The position numbers and the translations under genes are program-made. Under the pieces are notes generated by a model that was not told the origin of the DNA, searched no databases, and worked only from the letters and a program-made list of their open reading frames with translations. From Papaver somniferum (taxonomy: Eukaryota; Streptophyta; Magnoliopsida; Ranunculales; Papaveraceae), in the NCBI RefSeq assembly GCF_003573695.1, contig NC_039367.1:163448542-163512541 (forward strand): a stretch of DNA of 64,000 bases, read 5' to 3'. The stretch's first letter is position 1, and each line of letters begins with the position of its first letter. Below are positions 22,187 through 34,689 of this stretch, piece after piece.

Positions 22187-24257
22187 TTGAGAGTTTTTGG
22201 CACAATTTGCTATCCTTTTCTTGGTCATTCAAAACCAGATAAACTATCTCAACAATCTGTAAAATGTGTTTTTATAGGATACAGTCCCATGCGTAAGGGC
22301 TACAAATGTTACGATCCTGTATCTAGGAAAGTTCATATTTCAAGAAATGTTGTATTTTCAGAACATGAATTCTTTTACTCAAAGGAATCTATTAATTCTA
22401 GTCCTTCTACATTGTCTTCTACTGATAATACTGATACTTCTTTATCTCCTATTCTCTCTAATTTACCTACAAATTCTCCATCTACTACTCCTTCCGGTAC
22501 AATTGTGACAAGGTCTATGAGTGGTATTGTCAAACCCACAGTCTTTCCAGATCATGTTATGCGTTGTAATATAAAACATCCTATTCCTGTTGCTTTTTCT
22601 TCTTTGTTAGATATTCCTCCTGAGCCAAAAACTTTTAAAAGTGCAATAAAGAATCCTAAGTGGCAGGTCTCAATGAAGGAAGAACATACAACCTTAAAGG
22701 AGAATGATACTTGGGATTTAGTTAAACCTGAGTCTTACATGAATATTTTACGATGTAAATGGGTGTATAAAATTAAGCTTAAGCCAGATGGTACAGTGGA
22801 TAGGTTCAAATCAAGACTAGTTGCACTAGGATATAATCAACAAGATGGTGTTGATTACAGTGAAACCTTTAGTCATGTAGTTAAATTCAATACAGTAAGA
22901 ATTGTTTTGGTATTAGCTGTTACAAATAATTGGAAAATACAGCAAGTAGATGTATCTAATGCATTTTTGCATGGATACTTAAATGAAGATGTTTATATGG
23001 TTCAGCCACTAGGTTTTGTGGATCCATAGTTTCCTAATCATGTGTGTCAACTCCAGAAGAGCTTGTATGGACTTAAACAGGCACCTAGAGCCTGGTTTGA
23101 GAGGTTTAGCAATTTTTTACTTCAATATGGCTTCATCAGATCAGTATGTGATTATTCAATGTTCATTTATGTTTCTTCCTCTGAAATGATGATTCTGCTT
23201 TTGTATGTGGATGATATTATACTTACTGGGAATTCTGATGTTCTTCTGGAAAAGTTAGTTCAAGCTTTAAGTAAAGAGTTTGCAATGAAGCAGTCAGGAA
23301 ATTTGAGCTATTTCTTGGGTATTGAAGCTCAAATAAATGAAGATTCTTTAACTTTAACACAAAAGAAATATACTCTGGAACTTATTACAAAAGCTAATAT
23401 GCTTGAGTGTAAACCTTGTGACACTCCTGTTGTTAAAGAATCTAGAGCATCTATACATGATGGTGTTTTGTTAGAGAATCCAGCAGAATACAAAACATTA
23501 GTTGGCAGTTTACAAAATTTGACAATGACTAGGCTAGATATTTCCTTTGGAGTTAACTATGTGTCTCAATTCATGCATGCTCCAACTGACATCCATTTTT
23601 TTTTTAGTCAAAAGAATTTTAAGGTATCTAAAGGGCACTATTGGCCTTGGTATTACTCTCAGAAAAGGTGATATTTCTTCTGTGAAGGCTTATACTGATT
23701 CTGATTGGGCTGGGTGTCCAGATACAAGGAGGTCAACATCTGGTTATGCAGTTTTTATGGGTAGTTCTTTGATTTGTTGGTCTAGCAAGAAGCAACCAAC
23801 TGTTTCCATGTCTTCTTCTGAGGCAGAGTATAAATGTCTATCTGTGACTGCTTCTGAGTTAGAATGGTTGTCAAATGTTTTTAAGGAATTGCATATTTCA
23901 GTTAATCTGCCAATGCATGTGTTTTGTGACAATACATCTGCAATTTGTTTAGCTTTTAATCTTGTGTTTCATGCCAGGGCAAAAAAAATAGAAGTTCAGT
24001 ATCATTTGGTCAGAGATCTGGTACTCAAAGGATTTATCAAGGTTCATCATGTTTCTTCAGAAAACCATATTGCTGATTTGTTCACTAAAGGCCTGTGTTC
24101 ACCTATTTTTATTTCATTGCTTCATCATCTTTTGGGAGATACTTCCAATGATGCTGTAGAAGATCTTGAGTGTCAACATTATTCATGTCTTGCCTGTGAA
24201 GAAGAACTCTCTGCTGACAATAACTCTGCTTTATTCTCTGGTTTAGCTTTTCAGTAA
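22187..24257 (+). pseudogene. copia reverse transcriptase and RNase H pseudogene
   Basis: Starts with the integrase C-terminal part (FGTICYPFLGHSKPDKL) and a Ser/Thr-rich linker, then reverse transcriptase with CKWVYKIKLKPDGTVDRFK, DVSNAFLHGYL and the catalytic LLLYVDDIILTG box. A TAG at 23027-23029 breaks the frame between two RT motifs, and a frameshift near 23600, next to a run of ten T, separates RT from RNase H. RNase H motifs are intact (AYTDSDWAGCPDTRRSTSGY, SSSEAEYKCL, FCDNTSAI). The last frame ends at 24257, shortly before the polypurine tract. The polymerase would copy element RNA into DNA if whole. Confidence 0.93.
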
Positions 24258-24330
24258 CTCTTGTAACTGGTCTTGACTTGGGTTTTATTTTCTTTCTTTG
24301 TCAAGTTTCTACAAGGGCTGCATGTATCAA

Positions 24331-24342
24331 CTTGAGGGGGGA
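24331..24342 (+). other. Polypurine tract of copia element
   Basis: CTTGAGGGGGGA immediately 5' of the right LTR; the usual start point for plus-strand DNA synthesis. Confidence 0.85.
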
Positions 24343-24534
24343 TGTTAAGAAATATATTATGTCAAGTCAAGTCTATTGTCAAGTCCGTTTGACTTGACTA
24401 CTAGTCAAGGTCTTGGTCTTAAAGTCCTGTAATAATTAGTGTATTAAAGCTATCTCTGAGACAACAGTCTTGGTTTGTAACTTTGGATAATAACAATACA
24501 ATCTTCTTCTGCTTATTTTCTCTGATTTTTATCA
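24343..24534 (+). repeat. 3' LTR of copia element
   Basis: 192 bp, colinear with the 5' LTR with about a dozen differences by eye; preceded by the polypurine tract. Confidence 0.93.
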
Positions 24535-24539
24535 GTACC

Positions 24540-25615
24540 TCTGGTCTGGTAGGCTTGTTAGTTGTTACGCTTGTACCTTCTCTTCTCTCTTTTTTATTAA
24601 ATCCTTTCTCTCGTTACCAAAAAAAGAAGAGAAGAAAATATATCATCATACAATCGGAGTAAGAAATGTAACCACAACTATGCTATATAAGCTAGCTAAT
24701 CGGGTTAAATTGTTCTTTTCCTACCACTATCTGTAAGCCAAATGTTTTATTGGAGAGTGTGGTGGAGGTGGTAAAGATTAAGATCTAGGCTGTCTCTTTA
24801 AATTTTGTATATGGCACACAGGAAAAAATCAAACCAAATTAAGTTTCGCAGAATGTGGCTTAAAAAACTGCATCAAATGGGGCTGGCTGAGCAAACTTTA
24901 AAATTATTTGTCCCTATAAATAAGAAAAGGTTCAGGTCATATTCTTCTTGGCAAATGCAGATGCAGTATCAGCAACATGTTGCTTACTGTTTCCAGGGAG
25001 CATATACGTCCGTGATTTCCTTTAGCAACATTCAAGCATATATAGACATATATATTAGAGTAGATTCACATAAGAATGAATTTAGATTCTTATTATAAAG
25101 CATTCAAATGGTTAAATATTAATGACTGCAACTCAACAAGATTGAATATTAATGACTTCATGTACATAATTATGAGGTCTCCTAACATTGGTAAATAAAA
25201 TAACTAGCATTGAATCAGATTGGTATGTTAATAAATGAATGAATGTCAACAACAAGGTCATCAAAAATACAGACCACAAATTGGACCAACTAACAAGAAG
25301 GTGCAGGAAAGTTACCCTAGAAAAAATTATTGTTCTGGTGAGGCAAACAATTTCCATGTGGTATTGTGAAATAAAAACTTTGGCATATATATATACATGC
25401 CAACCCAATTGTTCACCATTGGAATGTTGATCTTTTGTCTGTAATTGTAAAAGGACAGTCCCTCTTATCTTGTATGACATTTTCTCTTTAATGTCATCTT
25501 TTCTTTTCAAAATTAGGAAAGTTATTAAACTATAGTATATTTAATTTATACCGGAAAGATTTAGGGTCGAAAACACAATAAGTCTGAAACAAACAAAAAC
25601 CGTTACATTTTGGGT
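24540..25615. repeat. Duplicated non-coding block between copia and Mutator insertions
   Basis: Direct continuation of 19592. Matches 15575-16310 over most of its length. Contains short open frames (24805-25098, 25133-25510) not conserved in the sister copy, so no gene is called. Confidence 0.75.
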
Positions 25616-26449
25616 ATGTAGTTTGAGAAATTTCTTATTTAGTCCAGTAAACCCGACCCGGGTTACTAGCTAGTCCAGCGGGATAACACATTTAGCAGTT
25701 GGTCCAATAAAGTTTAAACATACCTAAAATTACCTATCTACCCATAGACGCGTTAATACTCATCTTTCTTTTCAGTTTCATTTTCGATTCTCTCTCTTCT
25801 TTCTTCAGTTACAGAATCGATTCAATATCTTCTTCACCAATCGCTTATATCTTTTCTTTCTTCTCAATCAAACTCATCTGAAATCGATTTCGAAAATCAT
25901 GAATTACAGAAATCATCAGTTCCTGACCTAATCAATAACAGAAATCATCAGTTCCTGACCTAATTTTCATTCATTCAATTGAAGAGAAAAAAATGGTTAG
26001 AACCATCAAGCGGACAATTACAGAAGAAATTGTAGAAGAAACCCAAGTAAAAAGAAGAAGAAAAATTGTTGATGATTCACCAACAGAAACCTCCCCTGCT
26101 GCTAAATCTCCGACAACAAGGAGTATGATTAAAGTTGGTAATTCGTCACCAACAAATGTTCCTCAGTGAGAAGGTAAGCAAAAATCAGAAGAAAGTAAAG
26201 ACTAATTTTGTACTTCATATTGACATGCAATACTTCAAAACCCTAAAATAAGAACCGCTGCATAGTGATATGTAGTGCTGATGAAAAACTGTTGATAAAT
26301 AACTGTTGATGTGTAAAATAAGAACCGCTACATACTGATATGTAGCATTGTTGATAAATAATTGTTGATATGTGGTGTTGCTCAACTAATATCCTACATA
26401 TGTTCTCTATTAACTAATAAAATTGTGTACTACATATCAGTATGTTGTA

Positions 26450-26700
26450 AAATAAGTAGAGTTTAGAATAAGTAGTGTTGTAGAATAAGTAGTGTTTAGA
26501 ATAAGTAGTGTTTTAACTACATATTAGCATGCGCTCTGTTTTGATTTATGAATATGTAATGATACATTGTTGTGTTTGTTTACGAGGGGGCGCTGCCCCC
26601 TCGACCCCCGTAAATGGTGATACATATGAAATTGTTTAGAATAAGTAGTGTGTTTAGTGTTAAAACACTACATATTATGAGTAGTGTTTTTAATGTATCC
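26450..26700. repeat. Internal duplication in the MULE, first copy
   Basis: About 240 bp almost identical to 28505-28755. It includes GTAGTGTTGTAGAATAAGTAG, the GAGGGGGCGCTGCCCCCTC hairpin and GATACATATGAAATTG. In the gene the copies lie in different introns. Confidence 0.88.
26581..26611. repeat. GC hairpin ACGAGGGGGCGCTGCCCCCTCG followed by ACCCCCGT
   Basis: Perfect GAGGGGGC/GCCCCCTC arms in an AT-rich setting. Further copies sit at about 27900-27930 and 28661-28690. Confidence 0.85.
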
Positions 26701-28504
26701 TGATTTCTTTGATTACATATTGATATGTTTTCATCTGTTGTGTATGTAATTTGACACAACATATTGATATGCAGCGTGATATTCATATGTAGTGTTTGTA
26801 GATTTGCATGTGGATACCACTACGTATTAATATGTAGGATATTTGATATTGTTGGACACTACATATCAATATGTGGTGATATTTATTTTGATGTTGTTTT
26901 TGGTTTACTACCGCAAAAACCAAAAGAAAGAAAGCAACAGCTACTCCTAAAGCAAAAAGCAAAAGAAAAGCAGCAGCGGCAACTACTAAAGCAAAAGGAA
27001 AAAAAGCGACAAAGGCTGCTACTCCTTCACCGCAAGCAAGGGGGAACAAAGCACTTGTCCTGAGAGTTGCTACTCCTTCACCAAAAGAAAAGGGGAAAGC
27101 AAAAAGGAGGGGAGCAAATGTACCCCTGAAAGAAGGTATGTAGTGTTTTGATACAGTAAAAAGTGTTTGTAGTGTTAAAACCAAATTATGAAATATGAAA
27201 TATGTGATTTTACTGTATCAAAGAAGATACATATGCCATACGTACTATTACATATCAATATGTAGAGGTAGATACTTCTATTCTTGTAGTGCTATCTACC
27301 ATTACATATTGGTATGTACTTATAATAATACATAGTGGTATCTACTATTACATATCAATATGTAGAGGTAGATACTTATATTCTTGTAGTGGTATCTACC
27401 ACTACATATTGATATGTACTGCTAATAATATGTATTGTTAATAATATGTAGCTTCAAGTACTTGGTAGATATTACAACTACATATTGATGATATAACTAC
27501 ATGTTAATATGGTATATTGATATGTACTGTAATAGTTTTAGATTCTTGTTATTGTGTAGGTGGTAATAAGCGTAAGAAATGAGCTGGAAAACCATGAAGT
27601 TTATACACAAAAGAGGAAGAAAAAGCTTAAATTGCGCCGCAAGAATTTCCTGAAACTGAATAAGTCACCATTCTATAATGACTTGAAGGATGATTAAAAG
27701 ACTATCCTTTCCAAATTCTTCGATAATGCACACTTGATTAGGTGAATTTTTAATTTGCATTATTATTTGGAAGATACTGATATTACATGTTGTTGATAAC
27801 CATTACATATACCATACAATCATATACCACTACATACTGATAAATGATTATAGGTGATATAATTATGTTTTATGCAATATAGATATTACATGTTGTTGAT
27901 ACGAGGGGCGCTGCCCCCTCGACCCCCGTAGATGGTGAATCATATCAGTATGTAGTGGAAAGACGGTTACACTACAATCAGTATTGTAGTATTATATATC
28001 AGTATGTAGTGGAAGATGGTTACACTACAATCAACACTTAACTGATTGTATGGCTATCAATACACCAATACATATCAGTATGTAGTGGGAGATGGTTCCA
28101 CTAATAAGGGTAAATGACATGTAATATAAGTACTAGGAAGATGCTTACTGTACAATGAGAAGATATCATTATGCTTGGGAACATATCAATATGTTCTGTT
28201 ACACAAGAATACTAACCTTTACATCGTTATCTTTCCAGCTCAATTGCTTGGAAAACGGGAGAAGGTGGTCTTTGCGTTAGTGCATCTACAGTTGAAGACT
28301 TGGTACATAACGATTCTTTAGACCAAGATCTTCTCAACTACAGACAATACAAGTTTAATGAGAAGCTTCTGGAAGAGCAGCCGATATGCGAAATAGACAG
28401 AAAATACTTACCTGTCTTGCATCTGGATTCGTCCGCTTGGGTACGTTGTTATCTTACAGTGCATATCTATATTGATTTTTATGTAGGAATAGGTTCACTA
28501 AGTA

Positions 28505-28755
28505 GTGTTGTAGAATAAGTAGTGTTTGGAATATGTAGAGTTTAGAATAAGTAGTGTTGTAGAATAAGTAGTGTTTAGAATAAGTACTGTTTTAACTACA
28601 TATTAGCATGCGCTCTGTTTTGATTTATGAATATGTAGTGATACATTGTTGTGTTTGTTTACGAGGGGGCGCTTCCCCCTCGACCCCCGTAAATGGTGAT
28701 ACATATGAAATTGTTTAGAATAAGTAGTGTGTTTAGTGTTAAAACACTACATGTT
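28505..28755. repeat. Internal duplication in the MULE, second copy
   Basis: Second copy of the block at 26450-26700, differing at only a few bases by eye, so the duplication is younger than most other decay in the element. Confidence 0.88.
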
Positions 28756-29639
28756 TATATTGATTTTTATGTAGGAATAGGTTCACTACATATCTATATT
28801 GCATAAAACATAATTAGATATAACTATTCAACTAAATCCATGTTTTCAGTACAATGTCGAGTTCCCGGATAAGCTGAAAGGAGGAGCAGAAGAATCTGTT
28901 TACAATCCAATATTGTCTATGGATAACAGTATCAAGAAGATTCTTATACCAATGTTCCATAACAATCTCCATTGGACACTACTTGAGTATGACTGCGAAA
29001 AAATGGTGTTCAACCACTACAATTCTTTTAAGGCTAAATGGGGAGGAATATGTTATCCAAACGCTATAAAAATGGCAGATTACATGTTCAAACCTATCAA
29101 CATGTACTTGGTGGAGAAGAATAAAGAGACATTAAAGAATGTAGTAGTCAATGAATGTGAAGCACCTCAACAAGGTAAATCACCAGACTGCATGCTATTT
29201 GTGATGTATATGAAGATGAAGTCGAAAAGCAAATATGTTGGAGTACCTTTGGGAGATGATGATCAGGTGCAAATGAAGGTTCGCAACAAAAGGGTCACTT
29301 TAGCATGCAAATTGCTGACAGCATCTCCACCATAAATGAGTTTAGGGACTGACACAAATATAGTCATAATTGCTAAAAGTAATCTGACAGTACCTATTTT
29401 ACTTTTATTCTTGATTACATTTCATGAGTTCAAGAATGTTCAAAACACATATCTTAAAAATATAACTTTTCCTTTTTTAACTGATTTTTAATTTGTACTT
29501 GGGTTAAGTTTAATGTAGTGATATTCCAATTGTGTTACTTTGTTGTGTAGTCTAACTTATTAGTGATTTTGATACGATGGGGAATCAGCTGGGAAACCAT
29601 AAGCTGAAAACTAATCTTATGGAATTGTTCAAATTTTCT

Positions 29640-29900
29640 TTAAGTGATGCGAATGTCAGTATGTAGTGGTACTGATATCAGTATGGTTACACCACAACCA
29701 GTACATATTAGTAAGTACTGATATCAGTATGGTTACACTACAAAAATCACTACATACTAATATGATATTTTACACTACAAATCACTACATACTGATATTT
29801 AGTATCAGTATGGTTACACTACAAATCACTACATACTGATATATAGTATCAGTATGGTTACACTACAAATCACTACATACTAAAGATGCTTACGCTACAA
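29640..29900. repeat. ACATACTGATATGTAGT-type palindromic repeats
   Basis: One dense example of a motif family found throughout 26200-33450: CACTACATACTGATAT, TATCAGTATGGTTACACTACAAATCACTACATACTGA and variants. The core TACATATYRATATGTA is self-complementary. Dozens of copies are present on both sides of the transposase and protease exons. Confidence 0.85.
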
Positions 29901-30357
29901 TACTGACATGTAATATCAAAATGTAATACTACACTACTGGTGATAGATTTTGACATTTTGATAGACTTAACGACATATTTAATTATTCAAAAGATCAATA
30001 TAACTACATAAATCATAATGTTTCAAAAACCAAAAGATGTTCTAAGAAACAACAAAAACAGTAATTTCAGTACACTAGTGATGTATGTACTATAAAAGAA
30101 ACAGTTATTAACCAAATTCAGTTGGTACTGGCGAATCAAAAGAAAACAGTAGAATAGAACAAGGGCTAGAGGAAAGAATGGTGGAAAGAATAATAGCAAC
30201 GTCATCGGTATCACATTCTGATGCACGTTCAAATCCTGTGATAAAAAAAAAAAACAAAACCAAAATACTACTTACTTAAAAATACATTGTATTGTATCAT
30301 CCTACCCCAAGACATATCTTTAATATGTACTGATTGAAACACATACCTGACACAAAA

Positions 30358-32972
30358 TCATTCTTTAGAAAGTTCATACTGACGGATAAGAGTGCATGTT
30401 GCCTTGTTTTGATGAGTCTTCAAATTACAGTTTGAACACTTGAAAAATTTTCTACTAGTCTCATATGATGATTTAATACGCTTCCCCTTTTTCCTGCCTG
30501 GTGGAGCCCTAATTACTTCTGGTTTGAGAACGGTATCGTCTACGTGATACTCATCAGGCCTGTGAGAAAAATAAAGTATCACAGCTACATATGAATATGT
30601 ACACAGTATAATAGCTGTTGTTTTTGATATTGTTCCTCAAAAACTATATCAAAATGTACTGATTAAAGACTCATACCTGTCGTGGTTAGGAACAGGTCTA
30701 ATAACTATTGAATATAGCTCACGAAAAGTGGTAACTTTGAAGTAATCGTCGACGTAATCAAGCATCATTCCTCCAGATTTAGTAATAGCTGCAGTAGCGT
30801 GCGAGCATGGAAAACCATAAACGTGCCATCGTTGACAAGTACAAGTTTTTCTCTCTAGATCTACCATGTGAGACCTGCACCCACAAAAAACACCAATATT
30901 ATGTACTGAATATATACACAGTACATATTCATATGTTATCTTCAATACACCTAAGATACTAGTTTGGTGGATAGATATTAGGGGTAAATGCTAACCTTGG
31001 AGAATGCACTTCATAGCGCTTAGCATCTGACTGACTAACTTTCCAGGGACGACCAATTTGAATGTGTAGCTCAAGCAAGGCTTGATACACAGGGGTTAGA
31101 AGTTATGGGTTCATCAAGACACTATGTTCACGACGTTCTGACATCATTTCCATCATACGTAGCCTACATGACAAAGGAATAGGAAAGTCTATTATACTAC
31201 ATTATACGTAGATTAACAAAACACATATGCTAATACTGTTACAAAAAGAAAACTAATAAAATCTTAAAACTACATATAAGCTTGTATTGTGACTAAGGAA
31301 ACTGATACAAACCTGATTGAGTCAACAAACGCAGAAGCAGGTAACTTCTTCTCGCGGTTAATCCAGTTATTGAACGATTCAGCAACGCTTGAAGAAGTCT
31401 GACCATAACTACAACCCTTGAAGAACGCACTGGACCACTTTTCCTTTGGAATGTTGCGGCAGTAGTCAGCAACCCAAGTCCTTCCCAAATTAACCATTTC
31501 TTGAAGAGCTTCTTCGTATGTTGCAGGAGAAAGAGCATATGTCGCCTTTCGGAAAGCATCAATCACTTCTTTATACTTTTCATCAGACTTTGCGATAGGT
31601 AAGTTTTTTTCCAAGTGGAAGTAACAATATCTTTGATGAGAATTAGGGAATACTTTGGGAATATATTTAACCAACCCTTCACCTCGGTCAGTCATAAAAG
31701 TGATTGGGCGATCATCATTCAAAGTCTCCTTCAGATTCTTGAAAACCATTCCCAGTTGTCATTATTTTCACCAGATACTAAACCAAACGCGAGGGGATAA
31801 AACCTGCAAAAGGAATTATTAGTTATGTTAATTAACTGCTAAAAGGAAAATAGTAACCAACTGCTTGACACTACATATTGACATGCAGTATGGTTTATCT
31901 CACACTCGGTAAGGTCAATATGTAGTATGGTTTACCTCTTTGTTGATATGTGAAAAGCTGACACTACATTGACATGCAGTATGGTTTATCTCATACTCGG
32001 TAAGGTCAATATGTAGTATGGTTTACCTCTTTGTTGATATGTGAAAAGCTGACACTACATATTGACATGCAGTATGGTTTACCTCGTACTCAGTAAGGTT
32101 AATATGTAGTAGTATCCTCATTGTCAGCATTGTAGTAAAAATATGTTTATGCGAAAACTCAAGTGCATGATATGCGTGGTGATACTGGATATCGATCCCG
32201 CCAGCAACTTTAATATAACATACGATCTCTGCTAGCGTTATGTGAGGGTTGTGCCTGACACGCTCATGAAATAGATTGTTCATGAGTTTTCTCGTAACTG
32301 TTGGATTCTTCAACATATAACCACCACCAAAGGTGTGCCTTCCCTCATATTCCTTTATCTTAAAAACATCAAGAGAACTACCAATGGAAGTTGCATGAAG
32401 CCTCCATGAAAAACCTTTCACGCTACATAAGGAGGTGAATCTCTCAAGGTCATTCTTCTTCTTAATTACCTCATATCCAGTTTTCATGCAGAATTTTTGG
32501 CATGCTATACGTACGACATCAACACCACCATAGAATAATTGTGTAGTATCATCAAAAATCTTCTCCCAACTATCTGAAAAAACACATTTGGGACCTCTTT
32601 ACCATCTTTCAAATAACTGTTTTTTGCACTGACAACTAAGTCTGCATTACTGTCAACTTCCATACGCCTAGAAGAACTAGATGCGTCAGCTGAAATTAAA
32701 TCCACCTGCAAATCAAAGAAAGTCGATTGCTTTGCAGAATGTAATGCAGCGATGCCCTGGAGCGTTACGTCTGCAAGAATAGGAACTATCGCTTGATTCT
32801 GGAAATAGTTAACTAGAATAGTCGATAGTGTCAACCAGCTTCACATATTACAGATGCAAAATTTCAAATCCTCTAAAGTTGAAAACGATGTAAAAAAATA
32901 TGCAAAATGGTATTTCTTATGGTATACATGAGAATAGCAAGAGAAATCTGGTGCGGGAGCAACGTCAGACAT
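30358..32972 (-). pseudogene. MuDR-type Mutator transposase pseudogene
   Basis: Reading on minus: a short first exon (ATG at 32972, MSDVAPAPDFSC, donor near 32929); an N-terminal region with WRLHATSI and EGRHTFGGGY typical of the MuDR N-terminal domain (32600-32150); then a gap; FYPLAFGLVSGENNDNWEW at 31800-31755 with a one-base frameshift; ITFMTDRGEGLV with the second catalytic Asp; YCYFHLEKNL; SSVAESFNNWI; the SWIM zinc finger CTCQRWHVYGFPCSHATAAI (about 30870-30800); and a C-terminal zinc knuckle FKCSNCNLKTHQNKATC (30465-30400). The exon that should encode the first catalytic Asp is absent and its place (31860-32120) is filled by tandem repeats. A stop interrupts the segment near 31100. 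The protein would cut and paste the element; this copy cannot. Confidence 0.88.
31862..32125. repeat. Tandem repeat replacing a transposase exon
   Basis: Three units of about 85-100 bp with TGACACTACATATTGACATGCAGTATGG, then CTCGGTAAGGTCAATATGTAGTATGG, then CTTTGTTGATATGTGAAAAGC, the last unit diverging near 32110. Confidence 0.85.
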
Positions 32973-34122
32973 GTTTTACCCTGTAAAAAATGATCCAAAC
33001 TTAACTATTGGTAATATACATATTGATATGATACATATTGACATGTACTGAGATTAACCAAAAATAATCTCTGTATGGATATGTATTGTATCATTTCGAT
33101 AACTGTTTTTTCCACTGACAACTATACATGAGAATAGCAAGAGAAATCATTTCGATATGTATTGACATGTTCTATGCATTATGTATTGCCATGTACTGAG
33201 TCTCTGAATGCATATAACATGTAGAATAAATAACATACATTAAAAAATATATACCGTTCCTATGAATAAATATGTTCCATATTTCGATAAGTATTGACAT
33301 GTTCTATGCATTACGTATTGACATGTACTGAGTCTCTGAATGCATATAACACGTGGAATAAATAACATACATTAAAACAACATATCAATATGTACCGTGC
33401 CTATGAATAAATATGTTCCATATATTTTGAGAATCATGATCATATCAACAAAAAGCATGACTAAAAAAGAACATCAACATTTAAAAACGTGATTACAGTA
33501 ACATACCTTGTTCAAATCTGAGATAAACCTAATTTGAATCTGAGATACCTAATTGAAACACACAAAAATCACAAAAAAAACTTAAAAAATCGAACGGAAA
33601 CTGAATTAACAATGTAAATCAACATAAAACTGAAATCATAAGAGATAGATAACCAATGTACATAATATACAATTATTCTGTTAGAAATCGGATCAGAATA
33701 AACCTAATTATTCATCAATATTTAAAGAACAGCAGCAGAGGAAGATGATTAAAAGATAAATACCTTGTTCGAAGCTCAAATAAACCTAATTCGAAGCTCA
33801 GATGAACCTAATTCGAAGCTGAGATGAACCTAATTGAAAGACACTACCAGAAACTGAGATGAACCAAAACGCAGTAGTAGATAAAACGAGAGACTGAATC
33901 TGAGTTTGAATGTGTTTTGTTCGTGATTAACAGTTGCAGAAGTGTATGTTTGGCATATTTAAACTACTGTCTTGTGTCAACCGCACGTGGATGGACTAGG
34001 GAATAAAGATTCTGGTCCAAAAACATGTTTTTGGACCAGCGGATAATTCTAATCTAGGGGTTGACTACACATTAACCGGTCCTCTCATTTCTGGACTAAA
34101 CAGTAATTCCTAGATGTAGTTT

Positions 34123-34595
34123 CACTTAGAGGAAAGGTTTTCTGGATAAAGAATTGGGTTTTGAGGGTACCTTGAGAAAAAAATTTTTTGACTCCCAGAT
34201 TTAACTATCCACTTAAACAAACACATTTAACAACATGGGATAAACACAATTAAAAGGACCAAGCTTAGCTAACTGCTTCATGTGAGCTTGTACGAAGAGA
34301 AAAAACAAATAACATTATCTTGTATGTCATTTCATGAGACAATTATTAGGGTGTTGGATCCTGAAGTTCAAAAACAAAAAAATGACTGAGATTATTGTAA
34401 TCTATATGAAGGAAATAAATAAATATATGAAATATTCCCCCTCGCCACGCACCAGTCTCAGTGGTCCCTTAATATGAGTCTACTTTTGACTGAAATGGAA
34501 ATCCATCCGGTTGCTGTAAACTTGTATACATCTGCAAAACAAGTATGAAAAGTGTGGTTAATTATGATTGTGGGAGAGATTATTTAAAAATACAT
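34123..34595. repeat. Duplicated non-coding block between MULE and TIR element
   Basis: Continues 25615 and matches 16310-16840 of the sister copy (GGATAAAGAATTGGGTTTTGAGGGTACC). No gene. Confidence 0.8.
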
Positions 34596-34689
34596 TTTGT
34601 TAACCTAGCATTTTTAGGGGCGACACAAAAGGAATTAGGGGCGACTTTTTTATTCCCAACCTATACACTACGTTAAGGGATGTCCAAAA

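Larger units (their letters stand above)
19598..24534 (+). mobile_element. Ty1/copia retrotransposon, full-length but decayed, 4.9 kb
   Basis: LTRs of 189 bp (19598-19786) and 192 bp (24343-24534), TGTTAAGAAATA...TTATCA type, are flanked by a perfect 5-bp duplication GTACC (19593-19597, 24535-24539). The primer-binding site TGGTATCAGATA follows the left LTR, and the polypurine tract CTTGAGGGGGGA precedes the right LTR. Domain order gag, protease, integrase, reverse transcriptase, RNase H identifies copia. Frameshifts, stops and an integrase deletion mean it cannot move on its own. It interrupts a host block whose uninterrupted version is seen at 15575 and 8841. Confidence 0.95.
25993..29335 (+). 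pseudogene. Ulp1/SENP-like C48 cysteine protease gene of the MULE (KI-type), decayed
   Basis: Likely exons: 25993-26173 (ATG in AAAAAAATGG, donor AAG|GTAAGC, in-frame TGA at 26167); about 26910-27135 (a Lys/Ala/Pro-rich basic stretch with ATPKAKSKRKAAAATTK); about 27560-27742 (basic, with stops); 28239-28440; and 28850-29335. The last exon is the peptidase core. HNNLHWTLLEYD carries the catalytic His, APQQGKSPDCMLFV carries the oxyanion Gln and the catalytic Cys. The position that is normally Asp (YDS in the family) reads Asn (HYNSF), so the triad is His-Asn-Cys. Ulp1 enzymes cut SUMO from proteins; what MULE-borne ones do is not known. Stops in the early exons suggest this copy is dead, though the last two exons alone are open. 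Confidence 0.83.
25625..34113. mobile_element. Mutator-like element with Ulp1-like protease and MuDR-type transposase remnants, 8.5 kb
   Basis: A perfect 9-bp target duplication ATGTAGTTT (25616-25624, 34114-34122) brackets imperfect terminal inverted repeats: left GAGAAATTTCTTATTTAGTCC, right (reverse complement) CTAGGAATTACTGTTTAGTCC. The sister copy at about 16290-16310 shows the empty site (GTACGTAGTTTCCCTTAG). Two genes converge inside: a Ulp1/SENP-like cysteine protease gene on plus (25993-29335) and a MuDR-type transposase on minus (32972-30358). This matches plant MULEs that carry a C48 peptidase gene (Kaonashi/KI-type). Both genes are broken. The intergenic and intronic DNA is saturated with ACATATTGATATGTA-type palindromes. 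Confidence 0.92.

Noticed and set aside
30023..30232. Hydrophobic 69-codon minus frame downstream of the transposase
   Set aside because: Not linked to the transposase by frame or splice sites; AT-rich chance frame.
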